From Pseudomonadota bacterium (GTDB taxonomy: Bacteria > Pseudomonadota > Gammaproteobacteria > Burkholderiales > Methylophilaceae), in assembly GCA_029782295.1 (NCBI GenBank), contig JAKOVB010000116.1, positions 1 through 50,770 on the forward strand: a stretch of 50,770 nt of DNA. Direction: 5' to 3'. The translations under genes and the position numbers were made by a program. Position 1 is the stretch's first letter. Each line of letters opens with the position of its first letter. The notes under the pieces were generated by a model. It ran no database searches. It saw nothing but the letters and a program-made list of their open reading frames with translations, and was not told where the DNA came from. Shown one piece after another: positions 24,498 to 33,422 of the stretch.

Positions 24498-26063
24498 CTA
24501 TTTGGTTTCGACCGTGCCAGTGCTGACTGTTTCACCCTTGCTTAGGCCGTTCAGGATTTCCGCGTTGGCGTAATCCCGCAGACCCACCTTCACCGGACGC
24601 ATTTCTAGCTGGCCATCGTCCTTGACGACGAAGACCGCATAGGAGCCGGGCGCCAGCTCGCGCAACGCTTGCACGGGCGCCAACATCACGTTTTCTGCCT
24701 GCCCAGCGATGATTTCCACATCAGCCGTCAAACCGGAAAGCAATTGCACCGGATGGGCGCTGACATCGATGCTGGCCCATGCCTGCGCGGCCAGGGCGCC
24801 ATCAACAGTGGTCAGGGCCGGGTCGATGGACGTGATGTTGCCCTTGAAGGTAAGGTTGGGCAGGGCGTCGAATGTGATCTGCACGGGGTTGCCTACGGCG
24901 ATGCTCATTAAGTCCGTCTCTTCCACCCAGAAGCGCACTGCCTGATTGCTCAGGTCGGCAACCGTGATGATGGGAGCTGTGCTCACGGCTTCACCGGGCT
25001 GGGTCTGCACAGCCAGGATGGTCCCGGCAAACGGAGCACGCAGTTCGGTATTGGCAAGCTGTTGTTGTGCTTTCTCCAGGCTCAGTCTCGCCTGGGTCAC
25101 GCCAAGCCTGGCTGAGTCAATGTCCCTGGCATTCGCACCGGCGAGCGCGCTCGCCAACTGCGCTTCAGCCTGCGCCACCTTGGCCTTCGCTGCCGTCATT
25201 TCTTCGGCGCTTGGGGCTTGTTTGAGCACATCCAACTGCGCCTGCGCGACAGCGACTCTCGCCCGCGCTGCGGTCACTGTGTCTGCGCTGGGGCCGGCGA
25301 GGATGTCGTCATACTCCGCTTTGGCTCTCTCATAGGTTGTGGTGGCCTGCCACAGATCGGCGGCCTGCTTTGTCTCGCCGATACCAACGACGTCGCCGTT
25401 ACGCAATTCGGTGACAGGCGCAACCTGGTCATAGGCAGTCTGGGCCCCGCGTACGTTGATTTCCGCAAGCGTCAGGCTTGCCTGGGCGGCAGCAAGCTTC
25501 TCCTGATCCGGCCCGGCCCGTAGAATTGCCAACGCTTCTTGAGCACTGCGCAGGTTCTCCTGGCTGGCTGCCAGCTCTGCCGCCGTCGCCGGCTCGAGCA
25601 ACTTGGCAAGATCCGCCCGGGCGGCAGCGAGAGCGGTTTCAGCCGCTGCAAGAGCGACCGGATCGGCGCCTGCCGTCAAGTCATCGAGCTTTAGCTCTGC
25701 CAGTTGCACGTTGGCTTCGGCTTGAGCTACCTCGGCGCTGGCCTCGATGTCGTCGAGTCGAGCCAAGACCTGATCCGCCTGCACCTGATTTCCCACTGCC
25801 ACCGGCAGTTCGGCAAGCACTCCACCCGATCGGAAACCCAACGCTACCTCCCTGGTGGGCACCAGGTTTCCGCTGCCGCTGGCCGTGATCGTGATGTCGC
25901 CGGTCCGCACCTTGGCAGTCTGCAGTGCTGACTCCTGCGCGGCGCTGGCAATGCTGGTGCTCTGTTGCCAATACCACCCTGCGCCCAATGCCGCCACGAC
26001 GAGAAGCAGGATCACGCCCATGAGCCATGGTTTCCTGCGTGCGCGCTTGCTGACTTTGTTCAT
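24498..26063 (-). CDS. MacA/HlyD-type adaptor protein
   Basis: A 521-residue protein with an N-terminal membrane anchor (WLMGVILLLVVAALGAGWYW). Split lipoyl/barrel-sandwich halves flank an unusually long Ala/Glu-rich coiled-coil hairpin (about 115-345, with AQAEANVQLAELKLDDL, AAARADLAKLL and AKVAQAEAQLASALAGA). The C-terminus has beta-barrel and membrane-proximal domains (LRAPFAGTILAV, then GDYAN-like SYAVFVVKDDG). It connects the MacB-type transporter to the outside of the cell. AGAGGAG precedes the ATG at 26063. Confidence 0.88.
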   Translation of the reverse strand: MNKVSKRARRKPWLMGVILLLVVAALGAGWYWQQSTSIASAAQESALQTAKVRTGDITITASGSGNLVPTREVALGFRSGGVLAELPVAVGNQVQADQVLARLDDIEASAEVAQAEANVQLAELKLDDLTAGADPVALAAAETALAAARADLAKLLEPATAAELAASQENLRSAQEALAILRAGPDQEKLAAAQASLTLAEINVRGAQTAYDQVAPVTELRNGDVVGIGETKQAADLWQATTTYERAKAEYDDILAGPSADTVTAARARVAVAQAQLDVLKQAPSAEEMTAAKAKVAQAEAQLASALAGANARDIDSARLGVTQARLSLEKAQQQLANTELRAPFAGTILAVQTQPGEAVSTAPIITVADLSNQAVRFWVEETDLMSIAVGNPVQITFDALPNLTFKGNITSIDPALTTVDGALAAQAWASIDVSAHPVQLLSGLTADVEIIAGQAENVMLAPVQALRELAPGSYAVFVVKDDGQLEMRPVKVGLRDYANAEILNGLSKGETVSTGTVETK

Positions 26064-26214
26064 GCGATGTACTCCTCTACCGGTGTCGAGAATGCGCGAC
26101 CTGGAGGTGTGGCACGAGGTCGCTAGGAGAGCAGTGTACGTGCGAAATGTGCAGGATTGGTGCGCTGGACGTGGAGAAGCTGCGGAGGTCGCAGTGGCTG
26201 GAATTCAATAAGAA

Positions 26215-26243
26215 CCGGGGGCAGACTATGCGTCTACCCCCGG
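26215..26243 (-). terminator. Intrinsic-terminator-like hairpin after the DUF2202 gene
   Basis: CCGGGGGCAGAC pairs with GTCTACCCCCGG (one mismatch) around a TATGC loop. On the minus strand it is followed by TTCTTATTG. It separates the DUF2202 gene from the adaptor gene, so these are either separate units or subject to partial read-through. Confidence 0.6.
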
Positions 26244-26282
26244 GCTTACCTCGATGTGGCGTCTGTTTTCTGGTTGCAGATG

Positions 26283-26984
26283 CTACCGTCTGCCTCCACC
26301 TCTCCCGATACCTCCGGGCCCACCCCCTTGACTACCAGAGGCAGAAATGATTGCGTCGTAGGCTGTCTGGCTCAGATACTGAGGCGTATAGGTCTCGCCG
26401 GGCTGTGTCTCAAGGTCGTAGACGAACGCCCGCAGATGATTCTCGGACCCAGCCATCAGGTTCATGTAGACCTGCTCGATGCTGGCGTTGTCGGTATCAG
26501 CCAGACGTTCCTGGAGATCAAGAATGTCGACCTCTTCAATGAGAGCCCCGACCTTCAGCGCCTCCGCCGAAGACTGGCTGCCCCGCGCCGCTAAGTCGTC
26601 GTATAGCACCTGCAAGGTGCTATCAGTGAACTCGCCAGGGCCATTGTCGCCCACCGGGTCGGGTACGTTGTACATATCCAGCAGATTGGCAATCGCATCG
26701 GTGTGCTTTTGCTCGCTGGCGGCAATATTATCGAAGGGAGTCAGGCCCCATTGCTCATACAACAGCACATAGACGTCGTGGGCCAGCTTCTCTTCTTCGC
26801 GCATGAACTGCAAAGAAGCGGCTTCTTCGGGGCTGATGACGACGGTCGCCACCTGTGCCGTTGGGGCGAGGGCCAGGGCCGCATCGACAACTGAGACCCG
26901 AGGCTCAGCGGCGAAGGTGGGGAGAGCGACCGAGACGAGTGCGGTCAGGGCTAGGGCGCCGGTTATGAGTGTCTTCTTGAACAT
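26283..26984 (-). CDS. Exported DUF2202 ferritin-like protein
   Basis: A 233-residue protein with a signal peptide (LITGALALTALVSVALPTFA). The ferritin-like four-helix DUF2202 core has two iron-ligand-like patterns: MREEEKLAHDVYVLLYEQWG and SEQKHTDAIANLLDMYNVPD, with later MNLMAGSENHLRAFV. It probably binds metal outside the membrane; no activity is established for this domain. The tail is Gly/Arg-rich. AGGAGG lies five bases before the ATG. It lies upstream of the MacA/MacB/lipoprotein genes. Confidence 0.8.
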   Translation of the reverse strand: MFKKTLITGALALTALVSVALPTFAAEPRVSVVDAALALAPTAQVATVVISPEEAASLQFMREEEKLAHDVYVLLYEQWGLTPFDNIAASEQKHTDAIANLLDMYNVPDPVGDNGPGEFTDSTLQVLYDDLAARGSQSSAEALKVGALIEEVDILDLQERLADTDNASIEQVYMNLMAGSENHLRAFVYDLETQPGETYTPQYLSQTAYDAIISASGSQGGGPGGIGRGGGRR

Positions 26985-27380
26985 TTTGTCCTCCTGGACT
27001 TGTCTCTGATTGTGTTTGGAAGTGCTTTCGCACTTGCCCTTGATGCTTACAGCATAATGCGGGCTTCTGGACGGTCGATGGAGGTTCTGTTTGGAAACTG
27101 TGAAGTCCTGTCACCGGGAATGGAAAGTGGCCGGCCAAAAGTCGGGGACCAACTCTTGCGCATCTTGTGGCGGCGCAAGGCCCAACCGACGGTGCTGTCA
27201 CCCAAGATTTCTGCCGACACCATCGCCCTCATTCACCGTAATGGCTGCGCCAGCCGAACTGCCGATCGGCGATGGACGACATCACCCAAGGCCATGCTGG
27301 TTTCTATGCACATCCGTTCTAATCCGAGCGATAAGCAGGTTCGTTTCAGACGACTATGGCTCGTGCCGGCAAGCTAGCCC

Positions 27381-27470
27381 ATCCGTTCTGCTTTGGGTGC
27401 TTTGCTGGGTTGATGCCAACGTCTGCGACTGCCGTTCTCCCGATCTCACCGCCAGATTCCGTGAGATCTC
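27381..27470. repeat. Dispersed repeat A, copy 1
   Basis: Shares CATCCGTTCTG at one end, and the GATCTCACC / CCAGATTCC block (one or two differences) at the other, with the segment at 50565-50655, with substitutions and a one-base indel between. No coding frame is preserved in both copies. Confidence 0.5.
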
Positions 27471-27583
27471 TGCACCGTGCTCAGTAACTTCAACCATGCC
27501 TGCCCTCATCAGGGCATCCATCAGCGCATTCCCGTGCCACCCAAGGCAGAGCCGCCGCAGATCGGCAGGTCATCGCTTTCACC

Positions 27584-27630
27584 GTGCTCGGCGGCCTGCA
27601 CCACGACTCTCGCCGCGCCGCCTGCGGGCT
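27584..27630. repeat. Dispersed repeat B, copy 1
   Basis: A 47-base GC-rich segment starting GTGCTCGGCGGCCT and including CACCACGACT and CGCGCCGCCTG. It matches 48201-48247 at about 41 of 47 positions. GGCGGC/GCCGCC elements inside it can form a hairpin. Function unknown. Confidence 0.5.
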
Positions 27631-27955
27631 GAATTCAAGGTCTCAAGGGGGAGCCATCTCACGCCCAAGTCACTGCGCTATCCCATGCTTGCCGTGATCA
27701 GGGGCTTCATTGGCGATGAGCCCCAATTCCTAGTCGGGACTCCTGGAGGGGAAGGCTTGCCAGTCTAGTTCAGAAGGCAGTCGTACGACTCCTCAGCCAG
27801 CACGAAGTCTGCTCCTTCCCTCCAGGAGGATTGTAACCGATGTCCGTCGGCTACACCCGAGCACGTTTCTGACTCCTCGCGCTCATCATCACTATACAAA
27901 CCAAGACGGGTGGAAAACTGCCCGGTCCTGATCTGTGGGCCCTCCGCAGACCCGA

Positions 27956-27989
27956 AGCACCGCACATCGGTCTCAAAATGTGCGGTGCT
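27956..27989. terminator. 12-bp perfect inverted repeat downstream of the P-type ATPase
   Basis: AGCACCGCACAT and ATGTGCGGTGCT flank a 10-base loop about 100 bases after the ATPase stop codon. Neither strand has a T tract, so termination is plausible but not proven. Confidence 0.45.
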
Positions 27990-28091
27990 CGAAATTCACC
28001 CTTAGTCTTCCTCTGGATAATGCCGCCGCAAGCGATGGCCTCGTGGTCGGAGTGCAGGCCAGGACCAGGATGCGATCAGCCGGGCCAAAGG

Positions 28092-30419
28092 TCAATGCAA
28101 GTTGAACTTCCGGAAGACCCAGACCTTGAGAAAATCCAACCCAAACAAGGCGATCGCGACCAACGCCAGCGTTCCCAGTGTCAGCCAAAGTGGGATGGCC
28201 TGCATGAGGATCCCGAAAGAAGCGAGCAGGATGACCGCCAGGATAGCCAGCGCAGAAGCCCGCAGCAGCCATTTGCCGGGGTGCGAAGCCCAGAAGTGAT
28301 GCCGCTCGCGCACCAGGTAGATCATGCCTTGCGCGGTAAAAACCAGTGTGATGAACGAGAGTGTCTGTAGCTCTGCGACGGATAAATGTAGAAGGTTTTG
28401 CCCGGCCAGGAAAATGCCGAAGGTCAGCGCCAGAACGGGTATCGCCATGCTGACCGCCGGGACCAGCATGGCACGCACATCCCAACGGTCGGGTTTGGCT
28501 GAGGCGCGCACCTGGTCGGTGGCGATGGTCATGGTGACGAAGTCGTTGGCGAACAGGAGCAGAATGACCAACAAAGGCGTGGTGACGAACATGCCGGTGA
28601 GAATGAAGCCCAAACTGAGAAAGCCGGCGATTTGAATGGTCTTGATGATCTTGTTTAGGGTGTAGGTCAACATGCGCTGGTAGATCTGGCGACTGACCTG
28701 GATAGCGGAAAGGATGTTCCCCAGGCCCGGTTGCGTCAGCACCAGGCTGGCAGCGGCTTTGGCCACGTCCGTAGCATTCGAGACGGCGATGCCCACCTGG
28801 GCTTGTCTGAGCGCCGGGGCGTCGTTCACGCCGTCCCCGGTCATGCCGGTAATATGTCCGCCCTTTTGTAAGGCCTGCACGAGCGCAAATTTGTGTTCGG
28901 GCAGGACTTCACCGAACACGTCACAAGTGAGATCAGGTTCGCTGCCTACCTGGAGTGATTGGGCCAGACAGGCACGGTCGCCAATCCCTACCTGGCTTGC
29001 TATCGTGCGGGCTGTAGTCAGCCCATCGCCCGTGACCATGATGACGCGAATGCCCAGATCGTGCAGTTGCGCGATGAGCGGAATTGAGTCGGCGCGGGGC
29101 GGATCTTGCAGAGACACCAGGCCTGTGAGTTGTAGAATTGGCCCGTTGCCGTGCGCTACCGCCAGCACGCGGTAACCTTTTGCGGACAGCTTATCTACAT
29201 CCGCTTCGAGGGTGGCGGGCGGGTCGGCGCAGAGGGAGGCGATGACGTGCGGCGCGCCTTTGACTACATGGAGCGTGGTGTCGCCTTGCAGGAAGTCGGC
29301 TTCGGAGCGTTTGGTGGCCGGGTCGAACGGCGGGAAACGCTGGCGTTGGCTGAAATCGGGTAAGACGTTGTGTTCCTGGGCCCGCTGCAGAATCGCGAGA
29401 TCAAGCGAATCTTGGGTGGAGGGATCACTGGCCAGTGCCGCCAGACGTAGCAACGCGTTTTCGTCCTGAGCACTGTAGGGACGCAAATCGGCCACGCGCA
29501 GGCGGTTCTCGGTGATCGTGCCGGTCTTGTCGCTGCACAGCACGTTCATTCCGGCGGCTTCCTCGATGGCCGCGAGATTGGTCACCAGCACGCCTTGATG
29601 CGAAAGCTCCTGCGCGCCCAGCGCGGTGGCGATCGCAAAGGTGGCGGGGAGTGCCGCCGGCACCGATGCCACCAGCAGGATCAGCGCAAACGGCAGGATT
29701 TGTAGGAGCGGCATGTGCGTCGCCAGCGCGTAAGCAATCACCGCCAGCGCCAGGACGCCATCCAGCATCATCAGCGCCTTCGTTACCGAGAAAACGACCG
29801 TCTCCAGGTTGCTCTGGCTCTTGGCGGTGCGCACCAGTTCGGCGGTGCGGCCGAAGCGGGTATGCGCGCCGGTCGCGATGACAGCGGCAGTGGCTTCACC
29901 GTGCTGCGCAGTTGTGCCAGTATAGCCTGTCCCGCCGGCCGTGACCTCTACAGGCAACGATTCGCCCGTGAGCGCGGATTGATCGAGCAGCAAATTGCCA
30001 TCCAGCAGCGCCGCATCTGCCGGGAGCAGATCGCCCATGCGGATGTGAATCACATCGCCGGGGACAAGCTGCTCTGACGGAAGAGTCCGCCATTCGCCAT
30101 CGCGGCGGACGCGGGCGGTCAGTTGCAGGTGCTGGCGCAACATGGCCAGCGCATCGGACGAACGTTTTTCCTGGATCGTGCTGAAGACGGCGTTGAACAA
30201 AATGAGCGCGGCGATGATGGCGGCCTCGTCATATTTGCCCAGGATCACTTCCAGAATGACCGCCGCTTCCAACATCCAGGGAATGGGCCCCCACAGACGT
30301 TTGAGAAACGCCAGCCAGGGGTGGGGTTTGGCCTCGGCAATGGAGTTTGGGCCAACCTGAAGCAGCAGGCGCGCAGCTTCCTCGCTGGTTAGCCCTTCAG
30401 TAGAAGCAAGTTGGGTCAT
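28092..30419 (-). CDS. P-type ATPase, type IIIA (plasma-membrane H+-ATPase-like)
   Basis: A 775-residue cation pump. The phosphorylation motif is CSDKTGTIT (D297), the actuator motif is TGES (151-154), and the hinge is MTGDGVNDAPAL. Transmembrane helix 4 has ASVPAALPATFA, the type typical of proton-efflux ATPases, as opposed to the PEGLP of Ca2+ pumps. There are no N-terminal heavy-metal-binding domains. About ten membrane segments are visible. It probably exports H+ using ATP; K+ or Mg2+ cannot be excluded. It appears monocistronic. Confidence 0.85.
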   Translation of the reverse strand: MTQLASTEGLTSEEAARLLLQVGPNSIAEAKPHPWLAFLKRLWGPIPWMLEAAVILEVILGKYDEAAIIAALILFNAVFSTIQEKRSSDALAMLRQHLQLTARVRRDGEWRTLPSEQLVPGDVIHIRMGDLLPADAALLDGNLLLDQSALTGESLPVEVTAGGTGYTGTTAQHGEATAAVIATGAHTRFGRTAELVRTAKSQSNLETVVFSVTKALMMLDGVLALAVIAYALATHMPLLQILPFALILLVASVPAALPATFAIATALGAQELSHQGVLVTNLAAIEEAAGMNVLCSDKTGTITENRLRVADLRPYSAQDENALLRLAALASDPSTQDSLDLAILQRAQEHNVLPDFSQRQRFPPFDPATKRSEADFLQGDTTLHVVKGAPHVIASLCADPPATLEADVDKLSAKGYRVLAVAHGNGPILQLTGLVSLQDPPRADSIPLIAQLHDLGIRVIMVTGDGLTTARTIASQVGIGDRACLAQSLQVGSEPDLTCDVFGEVLPEHKFALVQALQKGGHITGMTGDGVNDAPALRQAQVGIAVSNATDVAKAAASLVLTQPGLGNILSAIQVSRQIYQRMLTYTLNKIIKTIQIAGFLSLGFILTGMFVTTPLLVILLLFANDFVTMTIATDQVRASAKPDRWDVRAMLVPAVSMAIPVLALTFGIFLAGQNLLHLSVAELQTLSFITLVFTAQGMIYLVRERHHFWASHPGKWLLRASALAILAVILLASFGILMQAIPLWLTLGTLALVAIALFGLDFLKVWVFRKFNLH

Positions 30420-30556
30420 TAGCGACCTATGTATGGCGTAGAGGCGCGCCGATCGAAGACATCGGACATGCGCACCGCTATCATACCCATCCCAGCCGCA
30501 TTCGGCACATCACCAGCGAGCGCCAAGATGCCGGATGCAGTCCTTTCACGCGCCAG

Positions 30557-30688
30557 CTACAACTCCCGTAGTGCTTCCACCACCTTCAGCGTCGCCAGCC
30601 GGCGTGCACCGAACCACATGCTGGCAACAACCATCCCGGCGATGACGAGGCCGGCCAGCGCGGTCCTCCCTTTGCGTGTGGTTGGCAC
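30557..30688 (-). CDS. Possible small membrane protein or C-terminal gene fragment
   Basis: A 43-codon frame from a GTG at 30688 reads PTTRKGRTALAGLVIAG, MVVASMWFGARRL and KVVEALREL. It has one hydrophobic helix followed by a basic amphipathic tail. The frame continues open upstream into Gly/Pro-rich sequence. It has no recognised family and may be the end of a lost membrane-protein gene. Confidence 0.25.
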   Translation of the reverse strand: MPTTRKGRTALAGLVIAGMVVASMWFGARRLATLKVVEALREL

Positions 30689-30789
30689 TTTTTGAGGGCT
30701 GCGCCCCGGCCCCTGAGCCTTCAGGCGGGCCGTAGACGTGCCTGGTTTGGAGTCTGAGGACCGGAAATGGGGTCAATCATCCTCTTCCC

Positions 30790-31356
30790 AGTCCGTTTTC
30801 CGGCTGCTGGACGCGGTCCGATGCGAGCATCGGCTAACAACCTGCTGGTAACTGGTGGAGCAGGAACTCCTGCACCGTCCGACGGTGGCGTGTCAGTCCC
30901 GCCGCCATCATCGGCGTCCGGAAGCGACAGCGAACGACTTCTTCGCCATGGGGATTCACGTACCGGTACTCTTGCCGCAGTGATTCATGCTGCCGGCAGA
31001 AATGGACGTACCCCTGAAACCATAGAAGGGGCATCTCAAGTTCAGTGGTCGCCATGTGAATTGACCACGTCCGCCGCGCCAACCCGGCGACGCTCTGCCG
31101 CAAGAGCTTGCCCTGAGCCTGCCGAAGGGTCAGGTTGATCCGCTCGACGAACGCCGTCTGGATCGTCGCCCGCAGGCCACAACCGTGCGGCCGTTCAATC
31201 ATTGCGATCCATGGGGAATCTCCTGCTCACTGGCTCAACTCAAGCCGATCCGGCAAGCCTATCCCCCACCCGACCGGCCCGTCCACACTTGTCCCTCTCC
31301 CCGCCCGGTAATCCGCCCCTCCTTGGAATTGCCGACTGCCAATAGTGCCAGCACCA
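30790..31356 (-). mobile_element. Internally deleted derivative of the 8486-10115 insertion sequence
   Basis: The right part (31207-31356) matches 9967-10115, and the left part (30793-31200) matches 8488-8880 in the transposase C-terminal region. About 1.1 kb of the transposase is missing. The remaining frame begins MDRND and stops immediately at the deletion junction near 31195-31203; the C-terminal codons (HGCGLRATIQTAFVE ... HMATTELEM) then continue to 30834. The copy cannot encode a transposase. Confidence 0.65.
31107..31133. repeat. Short CCCTGA...GAAGGG repeat inserted in IS remnant copy 2
   Basis: It sits at the same codon as the insert at 8791-8817 (after NLTLR). Here the reading frame is kept and adds about eight residues (QAQGKLLR). 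The internal sequence (GCCTGCC) differs from copy 1. Confidence 0.55.
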
Positions 31357-31417
31357 CCACAAATAGGACAAGGACCTGGCGCGACCAACAGCTTATTGTC
31401 AGTATTTCAACAGTGTA

Positions 31418-31446
31418 TTGACAAATAATCTGACGTATGATAGACT
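31418..31446 (+). promoter_or_regulatory. Sigma70-like promoter of the sugar operon regulator
   Basis: TTGACA (31418-31423), a 17-base spacer, then TAGACT (31441-31446). The predicted start is near 31453, giving a leader of about 76 bases before the GTG at 31529. Confidence 0.5.
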
Positions 31447-31528
31447 AATATCAGTTGTTTTCTTGACGATTGGCCGGTTGTCCTGCAATCCCACTACCGA
31501 TAGGCGCATGACTGAGGAGGCAATATCC

Positions 31529-33229
31529 GTGACCGCTTTCGAGCGACGTCATAAGATTCTCGACCTACTACGCGAGAGGCCCGCTATCCGCGTGACGGAA
31601 CTGGCGGCGATTTTTGGTGTCTCGCAGGGCACCGTAAGAAATGACCTGCGCATTCTCACGGAGACGGACCAGATCAACCGGGTGCGAGGGGGGGTCGAGG
31701 CCCGGGAAGGATACGAGATTCGCAATCCAGCGTTCCTTGCACGCACACGCATCCGTGCGGATGCCAAGGAGTGGATCGCTGGCCGGGCTGTGGACATGCT
31801 GCAAGACGGTGATGCCATCCTGCTGGACGACAGCACGACCGTCTTCCAAATGACGCCATACCTGGCGGAGTACCGCGGCCTAACCATCGTCACCAACAGC
31901 CTGGAATTGGCCCAGGCGCTGCAAGACAATCCCTCTCATACCGTCATCCTTGTAGGTGGGATGTTACGACCGGGTGCAGTCTCGGCGACGGGCCAGCCCG
32001 CTGAGCACATGCTGCAGAGCTTGCATGTCAAGACAGCCTTTCTCTCCTACGCCGCCTATGACATCAACCTGGGCTTCACCGATCCTGACATTCAGACCGC
32101 TCAACTCAAAGCGAAAATGATCGCTTCCGCGCAACAGACCGTCGTGCTTCTCGACTCCAGCAAGTTCGGCAAGATCCACCTCGCTGCCTGTGCCAACACC
32201 GATCGCATCTCTCACATTATCACTGACACGGGTTTGGACGCGTCTTACTTCGAAGCATTGCGGAAACTGGACCTCACGTTAACGGTGTGTGGCCCTAACG
32301 CTTCCTCCGCAAGCTATGCCCCTGCTGCCCAGGCCAGTCGTCATTTTCGCATCGGCTTCGCTAACATGGATGAAGCGACGCCGTTTGCCGTCGAGGTTCG
32401 GCGCAGCGTCGAGATGGCAGCCCAGCAAGCCGGCAACATCGACTTGATCGTGGCAGACAACCGTCATGACGCTGGGGTGGCGCTGCAAGTGGCCGACAGC
32501 ATGGTCGGCCAGAACGTTGACCTGGTGATCGAGTACCAGTCAGAGGACCGTGTGGGAGGGCTGCTCATGGACAAGTTCCAGCAGGGCGGCATACCTTGCA
32601 TCGCCGTGGACATCCCGATCGTTGGGGCGACCTTTTTCGGCGTAGACAGCTACCGCGCCGGTCATATCGCTGGCACCGGCCTCGGACAATGGATCAAGAG
32701 ACACTGGCATAGCCGAGTCGACAGGGTCTTTGCTCTCGAATCCCCAGGGGCAGGTCCTCTTCCTGCAGCCCGCCTGGACGGCCAAATCGATGGTCTGCGC
32801 GAGACCTTGGGCGCATTACCTGCCGAGACCGTTGTGTACACCGGCTGCGGCGACACACGTGAGGAGACGACAGAAGTCGTCAAAGGGCTGCTTGAACGCT
32901 TTCCACGCGACCGGCACATCGTTCTGATTGCTGTCGCCGACCACATTATCGCCATTGGCATGGAGACTGCTCGCCAGCTACAGCGTGAGCAAGACATTGT
33001 TGCCGTGAGCCAGGGGGCTGACCGCCAAATCCGGCGTGAGATGCGGCGCCCCAACACGCGCGTGGTCGGAGCGACTTCCTTTCAACCGGAAAAGTACGGC
33101 GAAGGGTTGATTAAGTTGGCAGCCGCCATCCTATCGGGCGAGCCAACCCCACCGGCGGTGTATGTCAAACATGACTTTGTGACACCGGAGAATATCGACA
33201 GTATTTACCCGGAGCCGGCAGCCTACTAG
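31529..33229 (+). CDS. DeoR-family regulator fused to a periplasmic-binding-protein-like domain
   Basis: A 566-residue fusion. Residues of about 1-57 are a DeoR winged helix (RRHKILDLLRERPAIRV, TELAAIFGVSQGTVRNDLRI). Residues 70-240 are the DeoR sugar-phosphate sensor (DDSTTVFQMTPYLAEY, TNSLELAQAL, VGGMLRPGAV). Residues 270-560 are a type-1 periplasmic-binding fold (FRIGFANMDEATPFAVEVRR ... GVDSYRAGHIAGTG). Two independent sugar sensors in one repressor is uncommon. The GTG at 31529 is favoured because GAGGAGG lies eight bases upstream; an ATG at 31508 is the alternative. It heads the sugar operon and probably controls it. Confidence 0.8.
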   Translation: MTAFERRHKILDLLRERPAIRVTELAAIFGVSQGTVRNDLRILTETDQINRVRGGVEAREGYEIRNPAFLARTRIRADAKEWIAGRAVDMLQDGDAILLDDSTTVFQMTPYLAEYRGLTIVTNSLELAQALQDNPSHTVILVGGMLRPGAVSATGQPAEHMLQSLHVKTAFLSYAAYDINLGFTDPDIQTAQLKAKMIASAQQTVVLLDSSKFGKIHLAACANTDRISHIITDTGLDASYFEALRKLDLTLTVCGPNASSASYAPAAQASRHFRIGFANMDEATPFAVEVRRSVEMAAQQAGNIDLIVADNRHDAGVALQVADSMVGQNVDLVIEYQSEDRVGGLLMDKFQQGGIPCIAVDIPIVGATFFGVDSYRAGHIAGTGLGQWIKRHWHSRVDRVFALESPGAGPLPAARLDGQIDGLRETLGALPAETVVYTGCGDTREETTEVVKGLLERFPRDRHIVLIAVADHIIAIGMETARQLQREQDIVAVSQGADRQIRREMRRPNTRVVGATSFQPEKYGEGLIKLAAAILSGEPTPPAVYVKHDFVTPENIDSIYPEPAAY

Positions 33230-33254
33230 GTTTCTACAGGTGTACGGCCATCAA

Positions 33255-33300
33255 CAGCTTCCGAAGCTGCCACAAACCAACCAGCGTCGAGACGCTGGTT
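33255..33300 (+). promoter_or_regulatory. Two adjacent hairpins between regulator and binding-protein genes
   Basis: CAGCTT-CCG-AAGCTG (33255-33269) and AACCAGCGTC-GA-GACGCTGGTT (33279-33300). Neither is followed by a T tract. They may stabilise mRNA, attenuate transcription, or form an operator for the upstream repressor in front of the transport genes. Confidence 0.4.
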
Positions 33301-33422
33301 ACCCGCACCACACGCCATCGTGATGACGCAACAGGAGGTGAGCCAACGACGATAAGCCACTCGACATTCTCATGGTTTCTTTTCCATATCTACACTCAAT
33401 GTCTTTCCCAGGAGGAACCAAG

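Larger units (their letters stand above)
26985..28091. other. Gene-poor 1.1-kb stretch with dispersed repeats
   Basis: No credible gene. It contains two segments repeated elsewhere in the window (27381-27470 with 50565-50655, and 27584-27630 with 48201-48247) and a hairpin at 27956-27989. It may be a graveyard of mobile elements. Confidence 0.55.

Noticed and set aside
27000-27770. Integrase or other coding remnant in the 27-kb stretch
   Set aside because: Translations on both strands gave no stable family match across more than a few residues.
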